From assembly GCA_024233345.1 (NCBI GenBank), contig JACKPT010000012.1, positions 56,336 to 120,335 on the forward strand: a DNA stretch of 64,000 nucleotides, read 5' to 3'. The notes under the pieces are model-generated. The model saw only the letters and a list, made by a program, of their open reading frames with translations, ran no database searches and was not told where the DNA came from. The position numbers and the translations under genes are program-made. Of the stretch, positions 19,501 through 30,000 are shown piece after piece. Position 1 is the first letter of the stretch. Every line of letters starts with the position of its first letter. The stretch comes from Verrucomicrobiota bacterium. Lineage in GTDB: Bacteria; Verrucomicrobiota; Kiritimatiellia; CAIVKH01.

Positions 19501-22500
19501 GGAACACCCAGCAAGATAGTGACGACGCGGTCGTGCTGTTGATCGACCCGTCCATTACCCTGACCAAGTTGGTCGATGGGGTGAACGAGGTGACCGGAAC
19601 CAATAATCAGCCGGTGGTGTACAGCTTCGTGGTCCTGAATGATGGCGATGTGACCCTGACCAACGTGACTCTCGTCGATACCGATATCACCCCGGCGTTT
19701 ACGAATGTGGTCGGTGACCTGGCCGCCGGTGCGAGCGTCACGGTTGAGGTCAACAGCGTGATCAGCGCAGACCTGACCAACACCGCCACCGTGACCGGCA
19801 TCGATCCGATCGGCAACACCCAGCAGGACAGTGATGACGCGGTCGTGCTGTTGATCGACCCGTCCATTACCCTGACCAAGTTGGTCGATGGGGTGAACGA
19901 GGTGACCGGAACCAATAATCAGCCGGTGGTGTACAGCTTCGTGGTCCTGAATGATGGCGACGTCACCCTGACCAATGTGACCCTGATCGATACCGATATC
20001 ACCCCGGCGTTTACGAATGTCATCGGTGACCTGGCCGCCGGGGCAAGCGCCACGGTCGAAGTCAACAGCGTGATCAGCGGGGACCTGACCAACACCGCTA
20101 CCGTGACCGGTATCGATCCGATCGGGAACACCCAGCAGGACAGTGACGACGCGGTTGTGCTGTTGATCGATCCGTCCATTACCCTGACCAAGTTGGTCGA
20201 TGGGGTGAATGAAGTGACCGGGACGAACAACCAGCCGGTGGTATACAGCTTCTTGGTCTTGAATGATGGCGACGTGACCCTGACCAATGTCACCCTCGTC
20301 GATACCGATATCACCCCGGCGTTCACGAATGTGATCGGTGATCTGGCCGCCGGTGCGAGTGTCACGGTCGAAGTCAACAGCGTGATCAGCGGGGACCTGA
20401 CCAACACCGCCACGGTGACCGGTATCGATCCAATCGGCAACACCCAGCAGGACAGTGACGACGCGGTCGTGCTGTTGATCGACCCGTCCATTACCCTGAC
20501 CAAGTTGGTCGATGGGGTGAACGAAGTGACCGGGACGAACAATCAGCCGGTGGTATACAGCTTCGTGGTCTTGAATGATGGCGACGTGACCCTGACCAAT
20601 GTCACCCTCGTCGATACCGATATCACCCCGGCGTTCACGAACCTGATCGGTGACCTTGCCGCCGGTGCGAGTGTCACGGTCGAAGTCAACAGCGTGATCA
20701 GCGGGGACCTGACCAACACCGCCACGGTGACCGGTATCGATCCAATCGGCAACACCCAGCAGGACAGTGACGACGCGGTCGTGCTGTTGATCGATCCGTC
20801 CATTACCCTGACCAAGTTGGTCGATGGGGTGAACGAGGTGACCGGCACGAACAACCAGCCGGTGGTGTACAGCTTCGTGGTCTTGAATGATGGCGACGTG
20901 ACCCTGACCAACGTGACCCTCGTCGATACCGATATCACCCCGGCGTTTACCAATGTGATCGGTGACCTGGCCGCCGGTGCGAGTGTCACGGTCGAAGTCA
21001 ACAGCGTGATCAGCGGGGACCTGACCAACACCGCCACGGTGACCGGTATCGATCCAATCGGCAACACCCAGCAGGACAGTGACGATGCAGTTGTTCGATT
21101 GATTGATCCTGGTATTTCAATTGTGAAAACCGTTTCAGACGATACAACATATCCGGGGGTAGACCTGCTGACTGCGACCAATGGCACGCCTGTGACCTAC
21201 TGGTTCCTGGTGACCAATGCCGGGGATGTCGCATTGACGAATACGTATGTTTTGGATGGTGACCTCGCATATTCCAACAATATTGGAGCCCTTGCTGTAG
21301 GCCAAGTGGTTACAGTGAGCGTTGCGGATGTAATCAGTGCCGATCTCACCAATACTGCCGATGTGGTTGGACAGGATCCAATTGGGAATGAGCAGACCGA
21401 CAGCGATACCGCCGAAGTTTCTCTTCGCATGGCAATTACAGGCTCCGTCTTTTTGGATATCAATGGCGACGGGTCGTTTGACCCGGAAGATACCAACGGG
21501 GTCAGCACCGCAGTTGTCACCCTGTTTGATGAGAATACGAATGTCATCGGGGTTGTGACCACTGGTGTCGATGGGGCCTACGCATTCACCAACCTGCCCC
21601 CCGGTGACTACACGGTGGTAGAGACCGATCCGGAAGGTTACTTCTCGACCGGCGATATCGATGGCGCACCGTTCAACGAAATCGCGGTGACCCTGATCAG
21701 CGGAACCGATTCAAATGGGAACGACTTCCTCGACACGCAGTTCGGCGAAATCGGCGACTTTGTCTGGGATGACCTCAATGGCAATGGCATCCAAGACGGG
21801 GGCGAACCGGGGATCACCAATGTGACGGTGGACCTCTTCGACAGCCAGACCAACCTGATCGACAGCGTGTTGACCGATGGCCTCGGGGGTTATCTGTTCA
21901 CCAATGTGGCACCGACCAGCGGCTATGTCGTGGTGTTTAGCCAACCGTCTGGCTATGTCTTCACCCTTCAAAATCAGGGCACCAACAGCGCGGTGGACAG
22001 TGACGCGGATGCGACCGGAACCACCGCCCCGATCACAATCACCAGCGGGCAGTCCGATCTGACCATTGATGCCGGATTGTATATCCCGGCCCAGATCAGC
22101 GGTTCGGTATTCGATGATCTCAATGGCGACGGGGTGTTTGATCCTGAAGACACCAACGGGATCAGCGCCGCAGTCATCACTCTGTTTGATGAGAACACCA
22201 ATGTCATCGGGGTGGTGACCACCGGTGTCGATGGAGCCTATGCGTTCACCAACCTGCCCCCGGGTGACTACACGGTGGTGGAAACCGATCCGGAAGGTTA
22301 TTTCTCGACCGGTGATATCGATGGCGCACCGTTCAACGAAATCGCGGTGACGCTGACCAGCGGAACCGATTCGACCGGGAACGACTTCCTCGATACGCAG
22401 TTCGGAGAAATCGGCGACTTTGTCTGGGATGACCTCAATGGGAATGGCATCCAGGATGGTGGCGAACCGGGGATCACCAATGTGACCGTGGACCTCTATG

Positions 22501-22832
22501 ACAGTCAGACCAACCTGATCGACAGCGTGTTGACCGATGGCCTTGGCGGCTACCTGTTCACCAACGTGGCCCCGACCAGCGGCTATGTGGTGGTGTTTGG
22601 CCAACCGTCTGGCTATGTGTTCACCCTGCAGAATCAGGGCACCAACAGTGCGGTGGACAGTGACGCGGATGCGACCGGGACCACCACCCCGATCACCTTG
22701 ACCAGCGGCAGTCGAACCTCGATATCGATGCCGGATTGTTTGTTCCGGCGTCGATATTCGGATCGGTATTTGTGGATGAAAACGGTGATGGCATTCCGGA
22801 TGCGGAAGATACCAATGGTATCGCCAACGTGA
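13524..22832 (+). CDS. Giant secreted SdrD-B/DUF11 repeat protein, N-terminal part (frameshifted)
   Basis: ATG 13524 has AGGAG at 8 nt and starts a clear signal peptide (MKKVTLYSSLCLAVGWLWSI, cleavage near VQA). The visible frame gives 3,102 residues. In order: a Gly-rich domain (about 55-240), a Big_1-like Ig domain (about 245-350), a conserved globular region starting PFSEENVQTGLDSINP (about 355-830), DUF11-like domains with an inserted MAM/jelly-roll-like stretch (about 840-1375), eleven 104-residue repeats (about 1384-2528), and SdrD-B domains with GSVFLDINGDGSFDPEDTNG and GEIGDFVWDDLNGNGIQDGG motifs. A one-base deletion near 22707 sends it out of frame; restoring one G lets the SdrD-B pattern continue. 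It should be read together with 22975-37209 as one gene of 7,895 residues. Likely an extracellular or cell-surface adhesin-like protein. Confidence 0.85.
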   Translation: MKKVTLYSSLCLAVGWLWSIPAPVQAQTFTNIYTSAGTTNFVVPSGVTQIIVRAWGGGGGSHDSSFNAERPGAGGGAYASSSFAVTSGNSYTIVVGAGGASGNPGQNGGASYVSFSGTTNVLAAGGGGTPDTNTQGPGGSAAASIGTTTFSGGSGGARGTDAGGGGGGSAFTNANGNNGADGSGTTGGAGGTGTGNGGNGGNNGQVGSDGNAPGGGGGGRGNAGVTSGDGAAGRVVIVYTQGVAGPPSALAFSSTPQSVIISNVSALMTVQLRDTNNLTATATNNVIVNLSSSLSGTFRNVGDTANIITVVISNGLTSASFRYIPTVLGSHLLTATASGLTSATQTLTAVDQPTIVQTYFVPFSEENVQTGLDSINPAPVGTNVALISISAFASNTLIYWDHWEDGYESDLSSPTQSTTEIWGDANIANGCPPNFTNPVICTATGDVIARGQAVVSIETMPVPRNPANIFFDGRDRIGVTRPVAVTRFGWDVGPATLLAGAVEVYDTSAHGQKFQIPVGTNIVTEGSAYEYVLVSVMPTRSNATIVVDYDNNGTPDFTTNVAVGATLALTNRVVAGTVVTSSAPVQVTLITGDVGSNYESRWYNIPPEESWSSQYLNPVSSVDSPSGYGRADVVLYNPNTNTLTVYRQYKTAAEDIITTSNNLAPGTFTIVSNTVLNTAQYYYTTNGEPFFGVGFVDATNSGQASDWGFSLVPEGFLTPLLLVGSAPGRDPFSATSPDTNVSPIWVTAGSPDTTVLYVDFNGDGGVFTNDCGEYDTTFDLAYLDSIRIYDPDGDQTAMKLFTCDGTLITAAWGQDPEIAPGAQPSLDMGYTVLPLPSIQADKEVDFAPDGDLNIDSVLNPGEIIRYTIIVTNPNDSVSGGVTVQDILPAEVTYSNNSTFLDGSIPIGDSGSTAFPLDEGGYFLGVVTSHTARVITFDAVVINPYTSDNTVITNRARVFDDVSTVILATEVSVPVIVPSLGITKESDAVVVTNDQVITYTITVANTSTVSQLGIAVTDAVPAEVTYVPGTVQVTAPVETGSIFTNSVRDDFSSASYALNTGTANWTGNWVEEDETTSPSAGVVQIANGRLRLTNTNGASPGIYRVANIANPVSATLSLRYEASNNLEVIDSAHVEISTNNGATYIILRDYTFISGSETGIDSFDITPYASANTRVRVKIHEGYTGVDEFFRVDWLQIQYTTGTSVRVTNTFAGTAPPVLHTNQTLLPGESMTITFQAVADSDLSGITQIVNRACTFADGFSASLCDSVTDPVLLPAGLNLVKTVSKGEPGPYPGSDLELGTNGTPVTYWFVVSNTGEVALSNTTISDPDLGLVTNLGTLAIGQSITSSFDSLILGDLTNIAEATGTYLGETYTNSDAAVVLEITPSINLTKLVDGVNEVTGTNNQPVVYSFVVLNDGDVTLTNVTLIDTDITPSFTNVIGDLAAGASVTVEVNSVISGDLTNTATVTGIDPIGNTQQDSDDAVVLLIDPSITLTKLVDGVNEVTGTNNQPVVYSFLVLNDGDVTLTNVTLIDTDITPAFTNLIGDLAAGASVTVEVNSVISGDLTNTATVTGIDPIGNTQQDSDDAVVLLIDPSITLTKLVDGVNEVTGTNNQPVVYSFVVLNDGDVTLTNVTLVDTDITPAFTNVIGDLAAGASVTVEVNSVISGDLTNTATVTGIDPIGNTQQDSDDAVVLLIDPSITLTKLVDGVNEVTGTNNQPVVYSFVVLNDGDVTLTNVTLVDTDITPAFTNVVGDLAAGASVTVEVNSVISGDLTNTATVTGIDPIGNTQQDSDDAVVLLIDPSITLTKLVDGVNEVTGTNNQPVVYSFLVLNDGDVTLTNVTLIDTDITPAFTNLIGDLAAGASVVTVEVNSVISGDLTNTATVTGIDPIGNTQQDSDDAVVLLIDPSITLTKLVDGVNEVTGTNNQPVVYSFVVLNDGDVTLTNVTLVDTDITPAFTNLIGDLAAGASVTVEVNSVISGDLTNTATVTGIDPIGNTQQDSDDAVVLLIDPSITLTKLVDGVNEVTGTNNQPVVYSFVVLNDGDVTLTNVTLVDTDITPAFTNVVGDLAAGASVTVEVNSVISADLTNTATVTGIDPIGNTQQDSDDAVVLLIDPSITLTKLVDGVNEVTGTNNQPVVYSFVVLNDGDVTLTNVTLIDTDITPAFTNVIGDLAAGASATVEVNSVISGDLTNTATVTGIDPIGNTQQDSDDAVVLLIDPSITLTKLVDGVNEVTGTNNQPVVYSFLVLNDGDVTLTNVTLVDTDITPAFTNVIGDLAAGASVTVEVNSVISGDLTNTATVTGIDPIGNTQQDSDDAVVLLIDPSITLTKLVDGVNEVTGTNNQPVVYSFVVLNDGDVTLTNVTLVDTDITPAFTNLIGDLAAGASVTVEVNSVISGDLTNTATVTGIDPIGNTQQDSDDAVVLLIDPSITLTKLVDGVNEVTGTNNQPVVYSFVVLNDGDVTLTNVTLVDTDITPAFTNVIGDLAAGASVTVEVNSVISGDLTNTATVTGIDPIGNTQQDSDDAVVRLIDPGISIVKTVSDDTTYPGVDLLTATNGTPVTYWFLVTNAGDVALTNTYVLDGDLAYSNNIGALAVGQVVTVSVADVISADLTNTADVVGQDPIGNEQTDSDTAEVSLRMAITGSVFLDINGDGSFDPEDTNGVSTAVVTLFDENTNVIGVVTTGVDGAYAFTNLPPGDYTVVETDPEGYFSTGDIDGAPFNEIAVTLISGTDSNGNDFLDTQFGEIGDFVWDDLNGNGIQDGGEPGITNVTVDLFDSQTNLIDSVLTDGLGGYLFTNVAPTSGYVVVFSQPSGYVFTLQNQGTNSAVDSDADATGTTAPITITSGQSDLTIDAGLYIPAQISGSVFDDLNGDGVFDPEDTNGISAAVITLFDENTNVIGVVTTGVDGAYAFTNLPPGDYTVVETDPEGYFSTGDIDGAPFNEIAVTLTSGTDSTGNDFLDTQFGEIGDFVWDDLNGNGIQDGGEPGITNVTVDLYDSQTNLIDSVLTDGLGGYLFTNVAPTSGYVVVFGQPSGYVFTLQNQGTNSAVDSDADATGTTTPITLTSGSRTSISMPDCLFRRRYSDRYLWMKTVMAFRMRKIPMVSPT
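17674..21108 (+). repeat. Eleven tandem 312-bp coding repeats
   Basis: Eleven DUF11-like units of 104 residues, each with LTKLVDGVNEVTGTNNQPVV, VLNDGDVTLTNVTL, GDLAAGAS and GNTQQDSDDAVV. Unit starts are spaced 312 bp; unit 5 has an extra GTC codon (ASVVTVE), giving 315. Units 2-4 and 5-7 share the same synonymous variants, indicating a 3-unit (936-bp) higher-order duplication. The very low synonymous divergence suggests recent expansion or gene conversion. Confidence 0.92.
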
Positions 22833-24030
22833 CGATCACGCTGCTGGATGGCAACTCGAACGTGGTAAATGTGACTACGACGGATGTGGCCGGGGCCTAT
22901 GCCTTCACCAATCTGGCTCCGGGTGCCTACACCGTGGTGGAAACCGACCCGCCGGGTACACATCAACGTACGATGTGGTGCCTCCGAATGACAACCGTAT
23001 ACCGGTGACCTTGACCAGCGGAACCGATGTCGTCGACCGCGACTTCTATGATGTCCCATTCCTGGGGATCTCGGGTTCGGTCTTCGAGGATGAAAATGGC
23101 AATGGCGCCTTCGATCCTGTGGATCTGACGCAAGGGATCACCAATGTCGTGGTGACCCTGTTTGATGAGAACACCAATGTGATCGGGGTGACCACCACCG
23201 ATGTGAGCGGCGCCTATGCCTTCACAAATATTGCCCCCGGAAGCTATACCGTGGTGGAAACCGATCCGGATGGTTATTTCTCGACCGGCGATATTGACGG
23301 TGCGCCCTTCAACGAAATCTCGGTGACCTTGACTGCCAGTGGGCCCTCGACCGGGAATGACTTCCTTGATGCCCGTCCCGGAGAAATCGGTGACTTTGTC
23401 TGGGACGACCTCAATGGCAATGGCATCCAGGATGGGGGCGAACCGGGGATCACCAATGTGACGGTGGACCTCTATGACAGTCAGACCAACCTGATCGACA
23501 GCGTGTTGACCGATGGCCTCGGGGGCTATCTGTTCACCAATGTGGCACCGACCAGCGGCTACGTGGTGGTGTTTGGCCAACCGTCTGGCTATGTGTTCAC
23601 CCTGCAGAATCAGGGCACCAACAGTGCGGTAGACAGTGACGTGGATGCGACGGGATCCACCGCCCCGATCACGATCACCAGCGGGCAGTCCGATCTGACC
23701 ATCGATGCCGGATTGTATATCCCGGCCCGGATCAGCGGTTCGGTATTCCTCGACGTGGATGCGGATGGACTGTTCGATCCCGAGGACACCAACGGGATCA
23801 GCCCGGTCGTGGTAACGCTGCTTGACGATGCCACCAATGTCGTGGGTGTGACCACAACCGGTGTCGATGGTGCTTATGCCTTTACCAACCTGGCCCCGGG
23901 CACCTACACCGTGGTGGAAACCGATCCGGCCGGGTACTTCTCGACTGCGGATGTGGTTCCTCCCAATGACAACCAGATTCCGGTTACGGTGGTGAGTGGA
24001 AGTGATATCACGGGCCGCGACTTCCTCGAT
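21430..24030 (+). repeat. SdrD-B-like domain repeats spanning the frameshift zone
   Basis: Alternating SdrD-B/Cna-B-type units: a GSVF-D-x-NGDG-x-FDPEDTNG type and a GEIGDFVWDDLNGNGIQDGG type. They recur with near-identical DNA at about 21.43, 21.75, 22.09, 22.41, 23.06, 23.38 and 23.73 kb. The two frameshifts fall inside this block, and the repeats themselves show what the undisturbed sequence would be. Confidence 0.85.
22707..22975 (+). other. Double single-base frameshift inside the giant gene
   Basis: At about 22707 the local sequence reads AGCGGCAGTC where the sister repeats read AGCGGGCAGTC, one G short. The frame then continues through a proper SdrD-B unit (FVPASIFGSVFVDENGDGIP, from about 22736) until about 22950, where GACCCGCCGGG stands for the sister GACCCGGCCGGG-type sequence, again one base short. 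After that the frame of the second large open frame continues (VVPPNDNRIPVTLTSG). Adding the two bases makes 13524-37209 exactly 7,896 codons. Both changes are in G/C runs, so sequencing or assembly error is as likely as real mutation. Confidence 0.85.
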
Positions 24031-27000
24031 GCCGAAGCGCCGACCCCGCTCTTTGATAAGGTCTTTGTGGAGGCAAGCGAACCGGATGTGGATGGGAATT
24101 TCACCGCAACCTATCTGATGACCGCGATCAATCCCGGTGGCTCGGCCCTGCTCTATGATTTGTCTGACACGCCGAGCCCGGACACCAACGTGATTGTCAA
24201 CGGAGCCACGGTGAGCGGTTTCGCGAGCCTGGTCTTTACCAATGCCGGTCCCTACGTGTTGGCCTCCAACGAAACCCTCGCAGCCTACGCTACCAATGTG
24301 TATGAGCTGACGCTTGACTTGACTCTGTCCGAGGGTGTGCTTGCGGGTACCCAGTTGGTGACCACCTGCCTCTCCGGCGCTGGCGGCTTCCAGGCGAACT
24401 ACGGTTTGTTTAACGAGGCTACCCTGACCTACGGGACCAACGACACCACGATTACCACCAACGACTGCGGCGAGATCCCGCCATACCTGGTGCCGTTCAA
24501 GACCTTCGTGTCGGCCTCCGAGCCTGACCTCGACGGGAACTTCAGCGCGACCTACACGATGACCATGATCAACGTGGGCGGGCTGCCTACGACCTACAAC
24601 CTGACCGACACCCCGGCGCCGGATGTGAACATCACGGTCAACGGAGCGGAAGTAAGCGGTTACGCGACCCTGAGCTTCACCAACGCGGGTCCCTACACCC
24701 TGGCCACGGCGGAGCCGATCGGGGTGGGCTCGAACCATGTCTACAGCCTGACGTTGGATCTGACCCTGGGCGAGGGGATCCTCGCGGGTACCCAACTGGT
24801 GAGCGAATGTGTATCGGGTAACTTCGGGTTCGAAGCCAACGCGGGTCTGTTCAACCAGATCGTGACGGTGTACGGAACCAACGACGTGACCATCACCAAC
24901 ACCGCGTGCGGCGAGGTGCCTCCGGTGATCGTGTTCGACAAGACGTTCGTATCGGCGAGCCCGGCCGCGACCAACGGCGAGTTCGTGATCACCTACCACG
25001 TGAGCGTGTTCAACGCGGGTGCCTCGTCCGGGTTCTACGACCTGGAAGACACCCCGAACCCTGACACCAACGTGACGATCAGCGGTGGAACGGTGAGCGG
25101 ATACGTGACCAACCTGCTGGCAGGTCCGGGGACCTACTTCCTCGCCACCAACGAGACGATCGCGGCGGGAGCGACCCACACCTACGTGCTGGCCCTGACC
25201 GGCACCCTGAGCCAGGCGGTGCTCGACGGCGCGGCGTTCGTCTCCGAATGTGCAAGCGGCCAGGGCGGGTTCACGCCCGAGTTCGGTCTGTACAACGAAG
25301 CGACGATCACCTACGGGACCAACGACACCACGGTGACCACCAACGCGTGCGGTAACATCCCGCCGGTGCTGACCATCACCAAGGACTTCGTGTCGGCCTC
25401 GGAAGCGGATACCAACGGTCTGTTCACGGTGGCCTACACCATCACGGTGGACAACAGCGGGGGAACCGAAGAGATCTACGACCTGCTCGACCTGCCTGGT
25501 CCGGATACCAATGTGACGGTACTGGGTCTTTCGGTGAGCGGTCACCTCGCCCTCGGGTTCACCGGTCCCGGCCCGTATGACTTCGTGACCAACGAGACGA
25601 TCGCGGCCGGCTCGACCCATGTGTACAGCCTGATCCTGACCGGTCAACTGAGCACGGCGGTGCTCGACGGCTCGGTGACGGTGAGCGTGTGCGGAGCCAC
25701 CGCGCAGATCCCGCAGGCGGGCGAAGGGCTCTACAACCTCGCGACGATCTCGGTGGGGACCAACAACACCGAGATCAGCGATGACGCGTGCGGTGAGATC
25801 CCGCCGGTGCTGATCACCGAGAAGAGCTTCGACCTGGCCAGCGAGCCGGATCTCAACGGGAACTTCAGCGCGAGCTACACCGTGACCATGCGGAACGTGG
25901 GCGGTCGGTCGACGACCTACAACCTGACCGACACCCCGGCGCCGGATGTGAACATCACGGTGAACGGAGCGGTGGTGACCAACTACGCGGACCTGAGCTT
26001 CACCAATGCGGGTCCGTACACCCTGGCCACCGGCGAGAGCATCGCCGCCGGGGCGACCCACACCTACAACCTGACCCTGGATCTGACTCTGGGCGATGGG
26101 ATCCTCGCGGGCACCCAACTGGTGAGCGAATGCGTCTCGGGCGATTTCGGGTTCGAAGCCAACGCGGGCCTGTTCAACCAGATCGTGACCGTCTACGGGA
26201 CCAACAACTTCAGCGTGACCAACACCGCCTGCGGTGAGATCCCGCCGTTCGTGGTGCCGTTCAAGACCTTTGTGGATGCGACGACGCCGGATATCGATGG
26301 CAACTTCGTGGCGACCTACACCATCACCATGGTGAACGTGGGCGGGGTGGGCACGACCTACAACCTGACCGATACCCCGGATCCCGATCCCAACGTGATC
26401 GTCAATGGAGCAACCCTCAGCGGTTATGCAAGTGACGTGTTCACCAATGCCGGTCCCTATACTCTGGCCACCGGTGAACCGATCGGCGCGGGTTCCAACC
26501 ACGTCTACACCCTGGCCGTCGACCTGACCCTGGGCGACGGTATCCTCGCGGGTACCCAGACCGTGAGCACCTGCGCGTCGGATGCCGGCGGGTTCCAGGC
26601 GAACAACGGCCTGTTCAACGAAGTGACCCTGGTGTTCGGGACCAACGACACCACGATTACCACCAACGACTGCGGCGAGATCCCGCCGTACCTGGTGCCG
26701 TTCAAGACCTTCGTGTCGGCTTCCGAGCCTGACCTCGACGGGAACTTCAGCGCGACCTACACCATGACCATGATCAACGTGGGCGGGCTGCCTACGACCT
26801 ACAACCTGACCGACACCCCGGCGCCGGATGTGAACATCACGGTCAACGGAGCGGAAGTAAGCGGTTACGCGACCCTGAGCTTCACCAACGCGGGTCCCTA
26901 CACCCTGGCCACGGCGGAGCCGATCGGGGTGGGCTCGAACCATGTCTACAGCCTGACGTTGGATCTGACCCTGGGCGAGGGGATCCTCGCGGGTACCCAA

Positions 27001-30000
27001 CTGGTGAGCGAATGTGTATCGGGTAACTTCGGGTTCGAAGCCAACGCGGGTCTGTTCAACCAGATCGTGACGGTGTACGGAACCAACGACGTGACCATCA
27101 CCAACACCGCGTGCGGCGAGGTGCCTCCGGTGATCGTGTTCGACAAGACGTTCGTATCGGCGAGCCCGGCCGCGACCAACGGCGAGTTCGTGATCACCTA
27201 CCACGTGAGCGTGTTCAACGCGGGTGCCTCGTCCGGGTTCTACGACCTGGAAGACACCCCGAACCCTGACACCAACGTGACGATCAGCGGTGGAACGGTG
27301 AGCGGATACGTGACCAACCTGCTGGCAGGTCCGGGGACCTACTTCCTCGCCACCAACGAGACGATCGCGGCGGGAGCGACCCACACCTACGTGCTGGCCC
27401 TGACCGGCACCCTGAGCCAGGCGGTGCTCGACGGCGCGGCGTTCGTCTCCGAATGTGCAAGCGGCCAGGGCGGGTTCACGCCCGAGTTCGGTCTGTACAA
27501 CGAAGCGACGATCACCTACGGGACCAACGACACCACGGTGACCACCAACGCGTGCGGTAACATCCCGCCGGTGCTGACCATCACCAAGGACTTCGTGTCG
27601 GCCTCGGAAGCGGATACCAACGGTCTGTTCACGGTGGCCTACACCATCACGGTGGACAACAGCGGGGGAACCGAAGAGATCTACGACCTGCTCGACCTGC
27701 CTGGTCCGGATACCAATGTGACGGTACTGGGTCTTTCGGTGAGCGGTCACCTCGCCCTCGGGTTCACCGGTCCCGGCCCGTATGACTTCGTGACCAACGA
27801 GACGATCGCGGCCGGCTCGACCCATGTGTACAGCCTGATCCTGACCGGTCAACTGAGCACGGCGGTGCTCGACGGCTCGGTGACGGTGAGCGTGTGCGGA
27901 GCCACCGCGCAGATCCCGCAGGCGGGCGAAGGGCTCTACAACCTCGCGACGATCTCGGTGGGGACCAACAACACCGAGATCAGCGATGACGCGTGCGGTG
28001 AGATCCCGCCGGTGCTGATCACCGAGAAGAGCTTCGACCTGGCCAGCGAGCCGGATCTCAACGGGAACTTCAGCGCGAGCTACACCGTGACCATGCGGAA
28101 CGTGGGCGGTCGGTCGACGACCTACAACCTGACCGACACCCCGGCGCCGGATGTGAACATCACGGTGAACGGAGCGGTGGTGACCAACTACGCGGACCTG
28201 AGCTTCACCAATGCGGGTCCGTACACCCTGGCCACCGGCGAGAGCATCGCCGCAGGGGCGACCCACACCTACAACCTGACCCTTGATCTGACCCTGGGCG
28301 ATGGGATCCTCGCGGGCACCCAACTGGTGAGCGAATGCGTCTCGGGTGCGTTCGGGTTCGAAGCCAACGCGGGCCTGTTCAACCAGATCGTGACGGTGTA
28401 CGGGACCAACAACTTCAGCGTGACCAACACCGCCTGTGGTGAGATCCCGCCGTTCGTGGTGCCGTTCAAGACCTTTGTGGATGCGACGACGCCGGATATC
28501 GATGGCAACTTCGTGGCGACCTACACCATCACCATGGTGAACGTGGGCGGGGTGGGCACGACCTACAACCTGACCGATACCCCGGATCCTGATCCCAACG
28601 TGATCGTCAATGGTGCAACCCTCAGCGGTTATGCAAGCGACGTGTTCACCAATGCCGGTCCCTATACTCTGGCCACCGGTGAACCGATCGGCGCGGGTTC
28701 CAACCACGTCTACACCCTGGCCGTCGACCTGACCCTGGGCGACGGTATCCTCGCGGGTACCCAGACCGTGAGCACCTGCGCGTCGGATGCCGGCGGGTTC
28801 CAGGCGAACAACGGCCTGTTCAACGAAGTGACCCTGGTGTTCGGGACCAACGACACCACGATTACCACCAACGACTGCGGCGAGATCCCGCCGTACCTGG
28901 TGCCGTTCAAGACCTTCGTGTCGGCTTCCGAGCCTGACCTCGACGGGAACTTCAGCGCGACCTACACCATGACCATGATCAACGTGGGCGGGCTGCCTAC
29001 GACCTACAACCTGACCGACACCCCGGCGCCGGATGTGAACATCACGGTCAACGGAGCGGAAGTAAGCGGTTACGCGACCCTGAGCTTCACCAACGCGGGT
29101 CCCTACACCCTGGCCACGGCGGAGCCGATCGGGGTGGGCTCGAACCATGTCTACAGCCTGACGTTGGATCTGACCCTGGGCGAGGGGATCCTCGCGGGTA
29201 CCCAACTGGTGAGCGAATGTGTATCGGGTAACTTCGGGTTCGAAGCCAACGCGGGTCTGTTCAACCAGATCGTGACGGTGTACGGAACCAACGACGTGAC
29301 CATCACCAACACCGCGTGCGGCGAGGTGCCTCCGGTGATCGTGTTCGACAAGACGTTCGTATCGGCGAGCCCGGCCGCGACCAACGGCGAGTTCGTGATC
29401 ACCTACCACGTGAGCGTGTTCAACGCGGGTGCCTCGTCCGGGTTCTACGACCTGGAAGACACCCCGAACCCTGACACCAACGTGACGATCAGCGGTGGAA
29501 CGGTGAGCGGATACGTGACCAACCTGCTGGCAGGTCCGGGGACCTACTTCCTCGCCACCAACGAGACGATCGCGGCGGGAGCGACCCACACCTACGTGCT
29601 GGCCCTGACCGGCACCCTGAGCCAGGCGGTGCTCGACGGCGCGGCGTTCGTCTCCGAATGTGCAAGCGGCCAGGGCGGGTTCACGCCCGAGTTCGGTCTG
29701 TACAACGAAGCGACGATCACCTACGGGACCAACGACACCACGGTGACCACCAACGCGTGCGGTAACATCCCGCCGGTGCTGACCATCACCAAGGACTTCG
29801 TGTCGGCCTCGGAAGCGGATACCAACGGTCTGTTCACGGTGGCCTACACCATCACGGTGGACAACAGCGGGGGAACCGAAGAGATCTACGACCTGCTCGA
29901 CCTGCCTGGTCCGGATACCAATGTGACGGTACTGGGTCTTTCGGTGAGCGGTCACCTCGCCCTCGGGTTCACCGGTCCCGGCCCGTATGACTTCGTGACC

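Noticed and set aside
17589..21187. Several minus-strand open frames (VPVTSFTPSTNLVRV-type and RIDAGHGRGVGQVPADHAVD-type repeats)
   Set aside because: Antisense shadows of the eleven 312-bp repeats; the plus-strand frame has domain-level meaning and the minus-strand frames do not.
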